The notes under the pieces were generated by a model that saw nothing but the letters and a program-made list of their open reading frames with translations, made no database searches and was not told where the DNA came from. Both the position numbers and the translations under genes were made by a program. Positions 1-8,191 of a DNA stretch of 64,000 bases are shown here, in pieces. The number at the start of each line of letters is the position of its first letter. Position 1 is the first letter of the stretch. The DNA comes from Anderseniella sp039978075. Lineage in GTDB: Bacteria; Pseudomonadota; Alphaproteobacteria; Rhizobiales; Aestuariivirgaceae. Where the stretch lies: positions 62,001 to 126,000 of the forward strand of contig JBDWCA010000008.1 of the NCBI GenBank assembly GCA_039978075.1, given 5' to 3'.

Positions 1-2
1 CA

Positions 3-83
3 AAGTATGACGGAAGTACTTTTGGCGCCGTTGACCCGTTGATCCCCAATGAAAGCAAATACAAAGGCGAGCCACACAAATAA
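3..83 (+). CDS. Possible C-terminal end of an upstream gene (partial)
   Basis: The window appears to open inside a reading frame that runs 26 codons to a TAA at 81-83. The residues include YDGSTFGAVDPLIP and end in GEPHK, which is ordinary protein-like composition. The other two plus-strand frames close early. The family cannot be told from so short a piece. It lies on the same strand as the ferredoxin/cytochrome operon, 185 bases upstream, so it may belong to the same respiratory locus. The gap leaves room for a promoter before position 269. This is an inference from codon content only. Confidence 0.4.
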   Translation, partial: KYDGSTFGAVDPLIPNESKYKGEPHK

Positions 84-268
84 CGGGTTGAAAGTGCCGT
101 TTCGGCAGCGGTGACGCAACCACACAATTTCGCCAAATTATGGCCTCTCATCAGCACCTTAGCGCCCAAAATTAACCATACGAAAAGCTACACTCTAAAC
201 GTGTAGGGCGTTAAACAAGAAAAGTTCACGAAGAACCAAGAAGTTTCCCATCAGGGAACATCCAGTTT

Positions 269-1909
269 GTGCCGTCGCCGGGCACGGCAATCGCAGGGGT
301 AAAGCTATTGGCGCAGGGAAATCGGGTCAGACGACCGCAACGTTGGGATGCAGCATTTGGTCGTGAACGCATTCATCCCGACTGGGTAAACCTGATCCTG
401 TCATCCCAGATTCTGGGTGACATCGATCCGGCCGATTTCCCCGACGATCTGTCACTTGCAGACATCATAACCAATGATTGCGCGGTCAGATGGTGTTCGC
501 GTGGTGAAATTGTTTATGCGGCAGGCAGTTACCAGACTTCAATATTTGTGGTGCTGAACGGTGGTGTTCGGGTATCGGATGATGCCGCGGCCGACCATGC
601 CGGTGAACCAACAGCGATACCGCAACTTAACGCCTGGCTCAGCCCGTTGCTGAAAGGCAAATTCGGGCGCGGCGAAAGCAATGTAACCCGGTTCCCGACG
701 GTTCGCCTTGGACGATACGAGATGTTTGGCGAGGTCGAGGCGCTGACCCGGACGCCACGCAGCAACACAGCTGTCGCTGATGTTGACCGGACGGCGCTGC
801 TGGAGATTACCTGGCCTGGAGCACGCGAACTGCTGCATTGGTCGGATACATTCCGCGCGAGCGTCGAAGAGTTGTATCGTGCCCGCAGCGTCGAGGTCGG
901 GCTGAAGGAAAGCGGGTTGTTTGCCAACGTTGATCCGGAAACACTGGTGGCGATTGCGCAGCAATGCAGCTTTGAACGCCATGGCAGCTTTGACTGGTCC
1001 CACGTGTACCAGCGCGAAAATGCCACCCGGCAACCAAGCGCCCAGATGATCGAACAAGAGCCGGTGATCATTGAGCAAGGTCATTACCTGGAAGACATGT
1101 TTCTCATTCGCGCAGGCTTTGCGCGCGTTACCGAGACAGTCCATGACAACGAAGCTTCGGTCGGATTTCTCGAAAGTGGTGACGTCTTTGGTCTTGCTGA
1201 GATTGAAGAGGGTCTGATATTCGGCAGTCATCCCAATGCCGAGCGGGGATTGCGGTCTGTTGGTTATACCGACCTTATCCGGATACCTGAGCATATCGTC
1301 GGCAAATTCATATTGCCTGGATCAAAACGCCGGAGCAGGGGGGCAGCGCCTGCGCCCGGGCAAACCCCGCACGGTGACCTGTCTCTTCTGGATTTTGTCG
1401 TTGATAATCGCTTTATCAACGCAACCAATGCCATGGTTATCGACACCACACGATGCATTGGCTGTGATGATTGTGTCCGCGCTTGCGCTGCGGCTCACGA
1501 TGGTATTCCGCGATTTGTCAGAACCGGACGTACCCATGCCAATCTGATGGTGACCAGTGCCTGCATGCATTGCACAGATCCGGTCTGCCTCATCGATTGC
1601 CCGACAGGTGCCATTCATCGCGACGCCTTCAGTGGCTCGGTGGTTATCAATGACGATACCTGCATTGGGTGTGCGACCTGTTCAAGTGCCTGCCCGTATA
1701 ACAACATACAGATGAGGGAAGTGACGGGATCTGACGGTGCTATCCTGATCGATGAGGATGGCAGTACACACCTGAAGGCGACCAAATGCGACCTTTGTGC
1801 CGGGCAGAGTGGCGGTCCGGCGTGCCAGCGGGCATGTCCTCATGATGCCTTGACGCGCATCGATATACGGGACATCGACATATTGTCTGACCGGCAATCA
1901 CGCGTGTAA
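269..1909 (+). CDS. Cyclic-nucleotide-binding domain / four-cluster ferredoxin fusion
   Basis: A 546-residue protein, GTG start, no signal peptide, so probably cytoplasmic. The first two thirds hold two CNB-like domains (about residues 65-215 and 215-360). The first keeps the phosphate-binding-cassette signature, FGE at 153-155 followed by PRSNT; the second is degenerate. The C-terminal third is a DmsB/HmcB-like ferredoxin with 16 cysteines in four groups beginning near residues 396 (CIGCDDCVRAC), 432 (CMHCTDPVC), 465 (CIGCATCSSAC) and 507, enough for four [4Fe-4S] clusters. It is followed after 5 bases by a membrane cytochrome and then a ten-haem cytochrome. It probably passes electrons between a cytoplasmic donor or acceptor and the membrane subunit, perhaps gated by a nucleotide. 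The domains are clear; ligand and partner are inferred. Confidence 0.85.
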   Translation: MPSPGTAIAGVKLLAQGNRVRRPQRWDAAFGRERIHPDWVNLILSSQILGDIDPADFPDDLSLADIITNDCAVRWCSRGEIVYAAGSYQTSIFVVLNGGVRVSDDAAADHAGEPTAIPQLNAWLSPLLKGKFGRGESNVTRFPTVRLGRYEMFGEVEALTRTPRSNTAVADVDRTALLEITWPGARELLHWSDTFRASVEELYRARSVEVGLKESGLFANVDPETLVAIAQQCSFERHGSFDWSHVYQRENATRQPSAQMIEQEPVIIEQGHYLEDMFLIRAGFARVTETVHDNEASVGFLESGDVFGLAEIEEGLIFGSHPNAERGLRSVGYTDLIRIPEHIVGKFILPGSKRRSRGAAPAPGQTPHGDLSLLDFVVDNRFINATNAMVIDTTRCIGCDDCVRACAAAHDGIPRFVRTGRTHANLMVTSACMHCTDPVCLIDCPTGAIHRDAFSGSVVINDDTCIGCATCSSACPYNNIQMREVTGSDGAILIDEDGSTHLKATKCDLCAGQSGGPACQRACPHDALTRIDIRDIDILSDRQSRV

Positions 1910-1914
1910 GCAAT

Positions 1915-2730
1915 ATGTTTGGTGTTGCACGGAATACTATGCTCACTCTGGGTGCGATTGTAGCTGTCTACTGGCTGATAAGTTTTTACGGCACTGCACT
2001 GCGTGATCCGAGATTTCTAGATGGCTGGATTTTGACTGCGGCAATGTTTGCGCAGTTGCTCTTCCATATCAGAAAGAAGCTGCCTGCAAGCCCGCTTGGC
2101 AGGGCGGCCACCTGGCTGAAGATGCATATATACCTGGGATATTTCGTGATCGCCGTATTCCTGCTTCATACCAGTTTCTCACTTCCTGAAACCACGCTTG
2201 AATGGGCCTTGTGGATCATGTTTGCGCTTGTCGTTGTCAGTGGGCTTGTCGGGCAGTATCTGACCAGTTCGATACCCGGCAAACTGCAACAGCAACATGC
2301 CGAGCAGATGACGTTCGAGAAAATTCCGACGGCACGGCTGAACCTGTTCCGTGAGGTGAATGCCCTTGTCCTGGACACCGTCACTCCGGACGGTTCGTCT
2401 GAAGTGTCCGATTTTTATGTGAACCGGTTGCGGGGCTTTTTCAGAAGGCCACAGAACCTGAGAGCGCATTTGCGAGGGTCAAGGCGGCCGCTGGAGCGGA
2501 TCACCGGTGAGATTGCCGACCTGGAACGCCGGGTCAACGCGCCGGACAGAGAAACATTGTCTTCGATCAAGAAACTTGTGACAGCCAAATATGACCTGGA
2601 CCACCTGTACACGGTGCAGGGATTGCTGCACTCGTGGTTGTTCGTGCACATTCCGGCGACCTATTCCCTGATCGTGTTGTCGATTTTGCATGTCGCAGTT
2701 GCGTACGCTTATTCGTCAGGAGTTCAGTGA
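1915..2730 (+). CDS. Membrane b-type cytochrome-like protein
   Basis: A 271-residue integral membrane protein with about five hydrophobic segments: near residues 8-28, 38-50, 70-90, 95-115 and 240-265. A soluble, charged segment of about 110 residues separates the fourth and last. Histidines lie at or near membrane ends (LLFHIRK, KMHIYLG, FLLHTSF, GLLHSW, ILHVAVA) and could ligate haem b, as in cytochrome b561 or ferric-reductase-like proteins. It sits between the ferredoxin fusion and the ten-haem cytochrome, 5 bases after the first and 1 base before the second, so the three are probably one membrane complex. This subunit would carry electrons across the inner membrane or exchange them with quinone. 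The family assignment is tentative. Confidence 0.7.
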   Translation: MFGVARNTMLTLGAIVAVYWLISFYGTALRDPRFLDGWILTAAMFAQLLFHIRKKLPASPLGRAATWLKMHIYLGYFVIAVFLLHTSFSLPETTLEWALWIMFALVVVSGLVGQYLTSSIPGKLQQQHAEQMTFEKIPTARLNLFREVNALVLDTVTPDGSSEVSDFYVNRLRGFFRRPQNLRAHLRGSRRPLERITGEIADLERRVNAPDRETLSSIKKLVTAKYDLDHLYTVQGLLHSWLFVHIPATYSLIVLSILHVAVAYAYSSGVQ

Positions 2731-2731
2731 C

Positions 2732-5005
2732 ATGAAATTCCTGCAACGCATCAAGAACCTGCGAGGTATCACGCGACCATCAGCCAGGATGCCCATGCCC
2801 AAACGAGAGATCGTGTCCTGGTGGCTCGCCGCATTTACGACCGGTGTCCTCATGCTGGCGATTGGCTATGCAGCAGATACAAAGCTCTTCATGCCAGGCC
2901 CGCTGACGTCTTCACATAGTTCGCTCGAGCAATGCTCGGATTGCCACTCGAATGTTGCCAAGGGGCAGTTCGGCTGGGTGCATACGGTGTTTGCAACCGC
3001 AGACCCGCGCAAGGACAGTTCTTCCTGTTTGACCTGTCACAAAATGGGGGAGGATGTTGCCCACAATCCTCATGGCCTGGAGATGTCGAAGCTTGACGCC
3101 TATGTGCGGGAGATCAAGGCACAGGCGAATGCAACGACACTGCCGGTCAAGGCCCGGGTTCGCAAGGCTGTGCTGCCGGTCGACAGTACGTTTAAAGACG
3201 GTGTGTTTTGCGCCACTTGTCACAAGGAACACCAGGGCGGAGACGTAAAGCTGAAGGATATGGCCGATGCGCAATGCCACACCTGTCACCAGGTTCAGTT
3301 CGACAGCTTCAACGCTGATCATCCGGATTTTGACAAGTATCCGTTCAGGCGCAGGACGCGCGTCAATTTCGATCATTCAGGCCACTTCAAAAAGCATTTC
3401 CCAGAATGGAAGGCAAAGAAGGAAAACGCCGGTACAACACCGGACTCCTGTTCCGGTTGCCATACGGTGAGCGCCCAGGAAGGCCACATGAACGTCAAAC
3501 CGTTCGCTGAGAGTTGTGCTGCCTGTCACATCGGGCAGATAGTCGGCACTGAACGTGCAACCGGCCCGAAGGGGGTCGCCATGCTCATGCTGCCCGGTGT
3601 CGATGTTGCGACTTTCAGGGAGAAAAAAATCGACATCGGCAAGTGGCCCGATGAGTCCGAGGCTGAGTTGAGTTCGTTGATGAAACTGCTGATCGGACGC
3701 ACGGAAAAGGGACGGAAAATACTTGCAGATACAAATGAGCTGGATCTGCTTGACCTGACCCAGGCGACTCCTGAGCAGATTGCCCAGGTCGGCAATCTGG
3801 TATGGGAAGTGAAATACCTGTTCCACGCCCTCACCAATTCCGGAACTACGGATATCCTGAAGCAGCTGGATTCCGATGAGCAAACACCGATTGACAAACA
3901 ACTGCTCACGAACCTGACAGCCAGCATGCCACGGGATGTTCTCATCGGGGCCTTGCGGGACTGGTTGCCGAATCTAAACGAGGAGATCACCAGGAGAGGT
4001 GAGGAAAAACGGGCTGATGCGCCGTCGGCAACAACGACGTCGGATGCGTCTGATAAGGTAACGGTTGACGGTGCCAACTCCGATCAGGCGGAAAATGCCA
4101 CGGTCGGACAAGTGCGGGACGTGCTGTCTGAGGCGGGTCAGGCCGATCGGGGAAAACCGGCCGGGCCCGTGGTGCTTGCACAACAAACCGAAAGATGGCG
4201 GGTCGACCCGTTTGGCCGGTTGCTCAAGGGCAACAAGCCGCCTGAAGAAGACGAAGAGGATGAGGCTGCTGATGAGCCAGTTGACGCCGACGAGCCGGAA
4301 GATCAGGTGGCTGACGATGATGCCGATGCGACGGAGGATCCGGTTGAGCCGGAAGACTCGACCGCGGACGCGGAAGCCGACACTGAGGCCGACAGCGAAG
4401 TAGAAGCGTCTTCAGATACTGAGACAGAACCGCTGGAACTGGATACCGACGCGGAAACCTGGGCACAGTTCGGTGGCTGGTACCGTGAGGACTATTCAAT
4501 CATGTACAGACCCACCGGGCATGCCGACACCTTCCTGAAGGCATGGCTCGACTTTTCGGCAATCAGGTTCAGCAAGGCACAAGGCAACCTGGCAGCATCG
4601 GTATTCACGGAACTCACCGGAAAGGATGCACAGGGCCAGTGCAGCAAGTGTCATAGCCTTGATGCAACAAAAGACCAGGCGCGGGTCGTGAAGTGGGCGC
4701 CTTCATCGACCGAGACCAGCGAAAGCCTGTTCACCTCGTTCAGCCACGAGCCGCACCTGGGTGTTGTGAGTGCGGAAAAGGGTTGTCTGACCTGTCACCA
4801 ACTGAGCAACGCCAAAGGGTATCTGGATACCTACAAGGCGAATGATCCGAAAAAATTCGTGTCAAACTTTGCGCCGGTGAAGAAAGAAACATGTGCATCA
4901 TGTCATGGTAAAAAAGAGGTCCGTCAGGACTGTGTGCTCTGCCACAAATACCACGTGACAGACATCTTCACACCGGTCATGCAGACCAAGATCCCGGAGA
5001 AATGA
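2732..5005 (+). CDS. Ten-haem c-type cytochrome with acidic linker
   Basis: A 757-residue protein. I chose the ATG at 2732, just after the previous stop, because AGGAG lies 9 bases upstream and the encoded N-terminus has a single membrane segment (about residues 29-46) acting as uncleaved anchor or signal. Ten CXXCH haem motifs are visible: six starting near residues 68, 99, 160, 182, 240 and 262, and four near 637, 685, 721 and 734. Between the groups lies about 370 residues without haem sites, including a strongly acidic run at about 505-575 rich in Glu, Asp and Ala. Six-plus-four haems suggest two periplasmic electron-transfer modules joined by a flexible tether. Last gene of a three-gene operon. 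It resembles cytochrome c3/NapC-type proteins in parts, but I know no named match to the whole. Confidence 0.88.
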   Translation: MKFLQRIKNLRGITRPSARMPMPKREIVSWWLAAFTTGVLMLAIGYAADTKLFMPGPLTSSHSSLEQCSDCHSNVAKGQFGWVHTVFATADPRKDSSSCLTCHKMGEDVAHNPHGLEMSKLDAYVREIKAQANATTLPVKARVRKAVLPVDSTFKDGVFCATCHKEHQGGDVKLKDMADAQCHTCHQVQFDSFNADHPDFDKYPFRRRTRVNFDHSGHFKKHFPEWKAKKENAGTTPDSCSGCHTVSAQEGHMNVKPFAESCAACHIGQIVGTERATGPKGVAMLMLPGVDVATFREKKIDIGKWPDESEAELSSLMKLLIGRTEKGRKILADTNELDLLDLTQATPEQIAQVGNLVWEVKYLFHALTNSGTTDILKQLDSDEQTPIDKQLLTNLTASMPRDVLIGALRDWLPNLNEEITRRGEEKRADAPSATTTSDASDKVTVDGANSDQAENATVGQVRDVLSEAGQADRGKPAGPVVLAQQTERWRVDPFGRLLKGNKPPEEDEEDEAADEPVDADEPEDQVADDDADATEDPVEPEDSTADAEADTEADSEVEASSDTETEPLELDTDAETWAQFGGWYREDYSIMYRPTGHADTFLKAWLDFSAIRFSKAQGNLAASVFTELTGKDAQGQCSKCHSLDATKDQARVVKWAPSSTETSESLFTSFSHEPHLGVVSAEKGCLTCHQLSNAKGYLDTYKANDPKKFVSNFAPVKKETCASCHGKKEVRQDCVLCHKYHVTDIFTPVMQTKIPEK

Positions 5006-5022
5006 AACCAGGTTCAGAGATT

Positions 5023-5060
5023 GGAACAACATAGGCATTCACTTGAACCCATGTTGTTCC
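5023..5060. terminator. Inverted repeat between convergent cytochrome operons
   Basis: A perfect 10-bp inverted repeat, GGAACAACAT (5023-5032) and ATGTTGTTCC (5051-5060), with an 18-base loop, begins 18 bases after the ten-haem cytochrome stop and about 130 bases before the end of the convergent reductase gene. There is no T tract on either strand, so it may be an mRNA 3'-end stabiliser or a factor-dependent end rather than an intrinsic terminator. Confidence 0.45.
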
Positions 5061-5189
5061 GGCACTTTGAAAACGATCAGTTTAGGGGCAGCCGAATTCG
5101 CAAAACTGAATCCCGTCCTGGCAGCGCGAAAATATCACACCGTTCATAAAGTACGGGCATCTGCGGATGTTTCGTAGCCTATGGACGGA

Positions 5190-6482
5190 TCACATATCCA
5201 GCACAAGATCGCTCTGGGGCTGTGCCACACATGGCAGGCACTTGCCTTGGGCCGGTGTTTTTTCCGGAGTGCGCTCATATTCGACACTGCCGCCCTTCAG
5301 CGCAATTGCGCAGGTGCCGCAAACTCCCTGCCGGCAACCGCAGCGCGCCTTGATGCCGTTTGCCATGGCAAGCTCGAGAAGTGAACCGTCGCCGGGCATC
5401 CACTGAACTTTCTTGCCCGACCGGGCAAACTCTATCTGAAAAGCCTGTTCAGCTTTGTTTTCGAGCAGTTTTTCAGGTGGCGGGCCAGCTGCTACAGTGG
5501 GAGCAGCCGGACCGAACGCCTCAAACCTGATATTATCGGCAGGGATTCCCATTTGCTCGAAACCCCTGGTGAGCGTGTTCATCATAGGTGCCGGGCCACA
5601 CAGGTAAATCTCACATTCCCTGCCTTCCAGGATGGGCCGGACAAGGTCTTCGGTAATGTGGCCTCTAAGATGGTAGTCGACTTTGTGCCGGCACGTATTG
5701 GTGGGCCGGCTATAGGCGACAACCATGCGCAGGTTGCGCACCTGGCTAACTATCTTTTGAAGATAGTCATACATGGCATGTTCGGCACGGTTTCGCACAC
5801 CGTAGAAAAGCCAGATTTCACGGTTTGACCCCGTCGCGATCAACCAGTTCACCATGCTGAGAATTGGCGTGATGCCAACGCCACCGGCAATCAGGATGAT
5901 CGGCTTGTCGGAGTCTTCCTGAAGGCAGAATGATCCTGCAGGCGCATAGGCATCCACAACGGAACCAACTTTCAGATGGTTGTGGAAATAGTCCGACGAT
6001 TGTCCCGGTGGAGTTCCTTCGGGTGCATCGAACGGCGCGTCAATTCTCTTGACCGTCACACGGTAGCAATTTCTGGCAGCCGGACTTTCCGAGAGAGAAT
6101 AGCATCTGGTAATAGGTTCCGCTTCTCCGGGAACAGGCATTGAGAATGTAAGAAACTGGCCGGGCCGGAACGACGGGATCGAGCGACCATCATTGGGCTC
6201 CAGGTAGAACGAGCAGATGTCCCGATTGAGGTTCTCGTATACCCGGTTGACGACGCGGAATTTTCGCTTGCCCTGCCATTGGAGTTCAGTTTTCTGGCGC
6301 TGGATTTGACCGTCTTCAAAAACCCCGGCCGTTACATGCCGAAACTGTGCGATGTACCGTTTTTCCTGCCGGGCAAACTGATATTTGCGGCCGGCAAAGG
6401 AGGCGACACTGATTGCCGCGCGCATGGACGCGGCACCTGCCACCATAATGCCGACCAGCTGTGTGAGTTCCGTCAACTCCAT
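5190..6482 (-). CDS. NAD(P)H:FAD/[2Fe-2S] oxidoreductase, membrane-associated
   Basis: A 430-residue reductase of the Hcr/BenC type. After a weakly hydrophobic N-terminus (residues 1-30) come an FAD-binding domain (RCYSLSES), an NAD(P)-binding domain (GGVGITPILSM, then LCGPAPMM), a Pro/Ala-rich linker, and a C-terminal plant-type [2Fe-2S] domain with CRQGVCGTC plus a fourth Cys in CLPC. It would take hydride from NAD(P)H and pass single electrons on. The start has GAGAGGGA just upstream. It is the third gene of a minus-strand operon after a five-haem cytochrome and an outer-membrane barrel, so its partners are probably the cytochromes of this locus. The family usually reduces oxygenases or hybrid-cluster proteins; neither is encoded here. 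Confidence 0.88.
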   Translation of the reverse strand: MELTELTQLVGIMVAGAASMRAAISVASFAGRKYQFARQEKRYIAQFRHVTAGVFEDGQIQRQKTELQWQGKRKFRVVNRVYENLNRDICSFYLEPNDGRSIPSFRPGQFLTFSMPVPGEAEPITRCYSLSESPAARNCYRVTVKRIDAPFDAPEGTPPGQSSDYFHNHLKVGSVVDAYAPAGSFCLQEDSDKPIILIAGGVGITPILSMVNWLIATGSNREIWLFYGVRNRAEHAMYDYLQKIVSQVRNLRMVVAYSRPTNTCRHKVDYHLRGHITEDLVRPILEGRECEIYLCGPAPMMNTLTRGFEQMGIPADNIRFEAFGPAAPTVAAGPPPEKLLENKAEQAFQIEFARSGKKVQWMPGDGSLLELAMANGIKARCGCRQGVCGTCAIALKGGSVEYERTPEKTPAQGKCLPCVAQPQSDLVLDM

Positions 6483-6530
6483 TGGTAGTCCCTCTCGATA
6501 CTCGCGCAGTTGCCAATCTGCTGCGCGAGG

Positions 6531-8114
6531 TCAGTAAACAAACTGAAATTCTGCCCGGCCCCCGAAACCATCGTCGCCTTCTTCATTGATCGTGTAAAAG
6601 GTTTCAAACGTCAGCTGGATATGCTGGCCTATCGCCTGCTGCAACTGCGCCCCGAAGCCAAGGCTGTCGGACCCGTTACCGCTGAGATCATGGCGTCCGG
6701 CGATTTCCAGTATCAGGTTGCGGCGCTTGTCATCCCAAAAAGCCTGATAGCCGATAGCACCACCAACAACGCTGTCGGAAGTGAACGGATCAATTTCAGC
6801 GAGATAGGTGCTCAGGTTGGGTGAGGCAAACAGAATGCCGGTATTCGCCAACGGTCCACCGACAATTGCCTCCCGGCCGGCTTGAGTGAAATTACCCAAT
6901 CCGAGGAAAGAGTTGAAATAGACGATATCATCGGATCCGGTTACGGTTTTTGAAATTTCGGACGTAAGCAGGGTTCCGGTGCCGACGACGTTGCCGTCAA
7001 TTTCGTCTTCCAGTGCAATTGACGTGTTGGCCCGAAACGCGGTGCTGACGCCACCAAGCCAGGGCAGGCGCTGGATGGCCGAGGCGCCGAAATAGAGGCC
7101 ATCGCCATTGCCCTCATCGTCAACGTACACAATGTCGAGGTTAAGGGTACTGAGATGGGTATCAGCGGCAATAAACAGCCCGAACATGTGTTCCTCATTG
7201 CCGTCGCGGTCGGGATCATTGCGGTCAAGCCGATTCCAGCCATACATTGCCGATACGCGAAGGTTGGACGTGCCGGGGAACGGGATATTGTTACGGACAA
7301 ATCCAACTGCATCAATCGTATCGTTGATCAGGATACCTTCCTGGAAGATCACCGGCTGACGCCCGACAGTGAAGCCCAGGTCAATTGGTCTTTGTCCTTC
7401 CCTGTCGAGATTCGGGAACAAGCCGCCCAGATCACCTTCGAAAAACAGGGTTTCAACGTTGAAATCGATCTCGTCGTTGAAACCCTCATTGTCTCCGTCG
7501 AATGTATAGCGCGTGAACCTGTCCGGCCGGTTGTTATCTGTGGTGCGCAGCCCCAACAAAATCTTTTCGGTTCCGGTGAGCTGAAGGTTGGCAAACAGGT
7601 CCAGCCGATTGGCGATCTCGGTTTCGCGTCCGTTTCCGTTGCCATTGTCAAATGACTGAAACGCGGTGCGGTTGATCATGTATGCCCACAACCGGGGTTG
7701 CCAGACCGCCCCAATGTAGGGAATTTCAAATCCAGGATGCAGGTTGCCGGTATCGAGAAATCCATTGCCTAGTTCATACAAAAGCTTTGGCCGGCTGGGG
7801 AGACGGTCCTCCTCGTTTTCGGTTGTCTCCGTTCTGAACTCGACGTACTCGTCTTTCAGAGCCGCAACCTCGCTCCTGTCGCCCAGAGGCCAGATAGCGG
7901 AGTACCAGTGATCGCCCGTCCGCTCTGCCGGTTCGCCGGCAGTCGGCGTTATCAGCGTGTCCGCCTTGTTCTCCGCTGTCACATTTTGCTGATAGCTTTT
8001 CCTGCTCAGCTCGGTTGCTGCGGCGGAGATAGAGTACAGAATCCCCGGGGTCAGGACGGTCAGCATCAGCAACGTGCTGCGCGAGAAACCTGTGAAATGA
8101 GGCTTATCCTTCAT
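6531..8114 (-). CDS. Outer-membrane beta-barrel (porin-like) of the cytochrome locus
   Basis: A 527-residue protein. I chose the ATG at 8114 because a GGGAGCAGG ribosome site precedes it and the signal-type segment (about residues 10-30, ending in SAAA) then lies at the N-terminus. The body alternates polar and hydrophobic residues, is rich in Gly, Asn, Asp and aromatic residues, and ends in EFQFVY; a final aromatic residue is the usual outer-membrane insertion signal. It resembles large barrels of the alginate-export or MtrB/PioB size class, but lacks a motif I can name. It lies 77 bases downstream of a five-haem cytochrome and 48 bases upstream of the reductase. In this context it could be the sheath that lets a multihaem protein cross the outer membrane. 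The barrel is well supported; the conduit role is inferred. Confidence 0.75.
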   Translation of the reverse strand: MKDKPHFTGFSRSTLLMLTVLTPGILYSISAAATELSRKSYQQNVTAENKADTLITPTAGEPAERTGDHWYSAIWPLGDRSEVAALKDEYVEFRTETTENEEDRLPSRPKLLYELGNGFLDTGNLHPGFEIPYIGAVWQPRLWAYMINRTAFQSFDNGNGNGRETEIANRLDLFANLQLTGTEKILLGLRTTDNNRPDRFTRYTFDGDNEGFNDEIDFNVETLFFEGDLGGLFPNLDREGQRPIDLGFTVGRQPVIFQEGILINDTIDAVGFVRNNIPFPGTSNLRVSAMYGWNRLDRNDPDRDGNEEHMFGLFIAADTHLSTLNLDIVYVDDEGNGDGLYFGASAIQRLPWLGGVSTAFRANTSIALEDEIDGNVVGTGTLLTSEISKTVTGSDDIVYFNSFLGLGNFTQAGREAIVGGPLANTGILFASPNLSTYLAEIDPFTSDSVVGGAIGYQAFWDDKRRNLILEIAGRHDLSGNGSDSLGFGAQLQQAIGQHIQLTFETFYTINEEGDDGFGGRAEFQFVY

Positions 8115-8191
8115 TGATGTTGCCTGCTCCCTTTCAAGTCTTTTTCTGGTTTGATAGGCACGGGAGGCCTTCACTGATTGACATGGAACCG

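Noticed and set aside
31..44. TTGACCCGTTGATC near the window start as an FNR box
   Set aside because: The right half-site is absent and the stretch lies inside the apparent coding tail, so it is probably chance.
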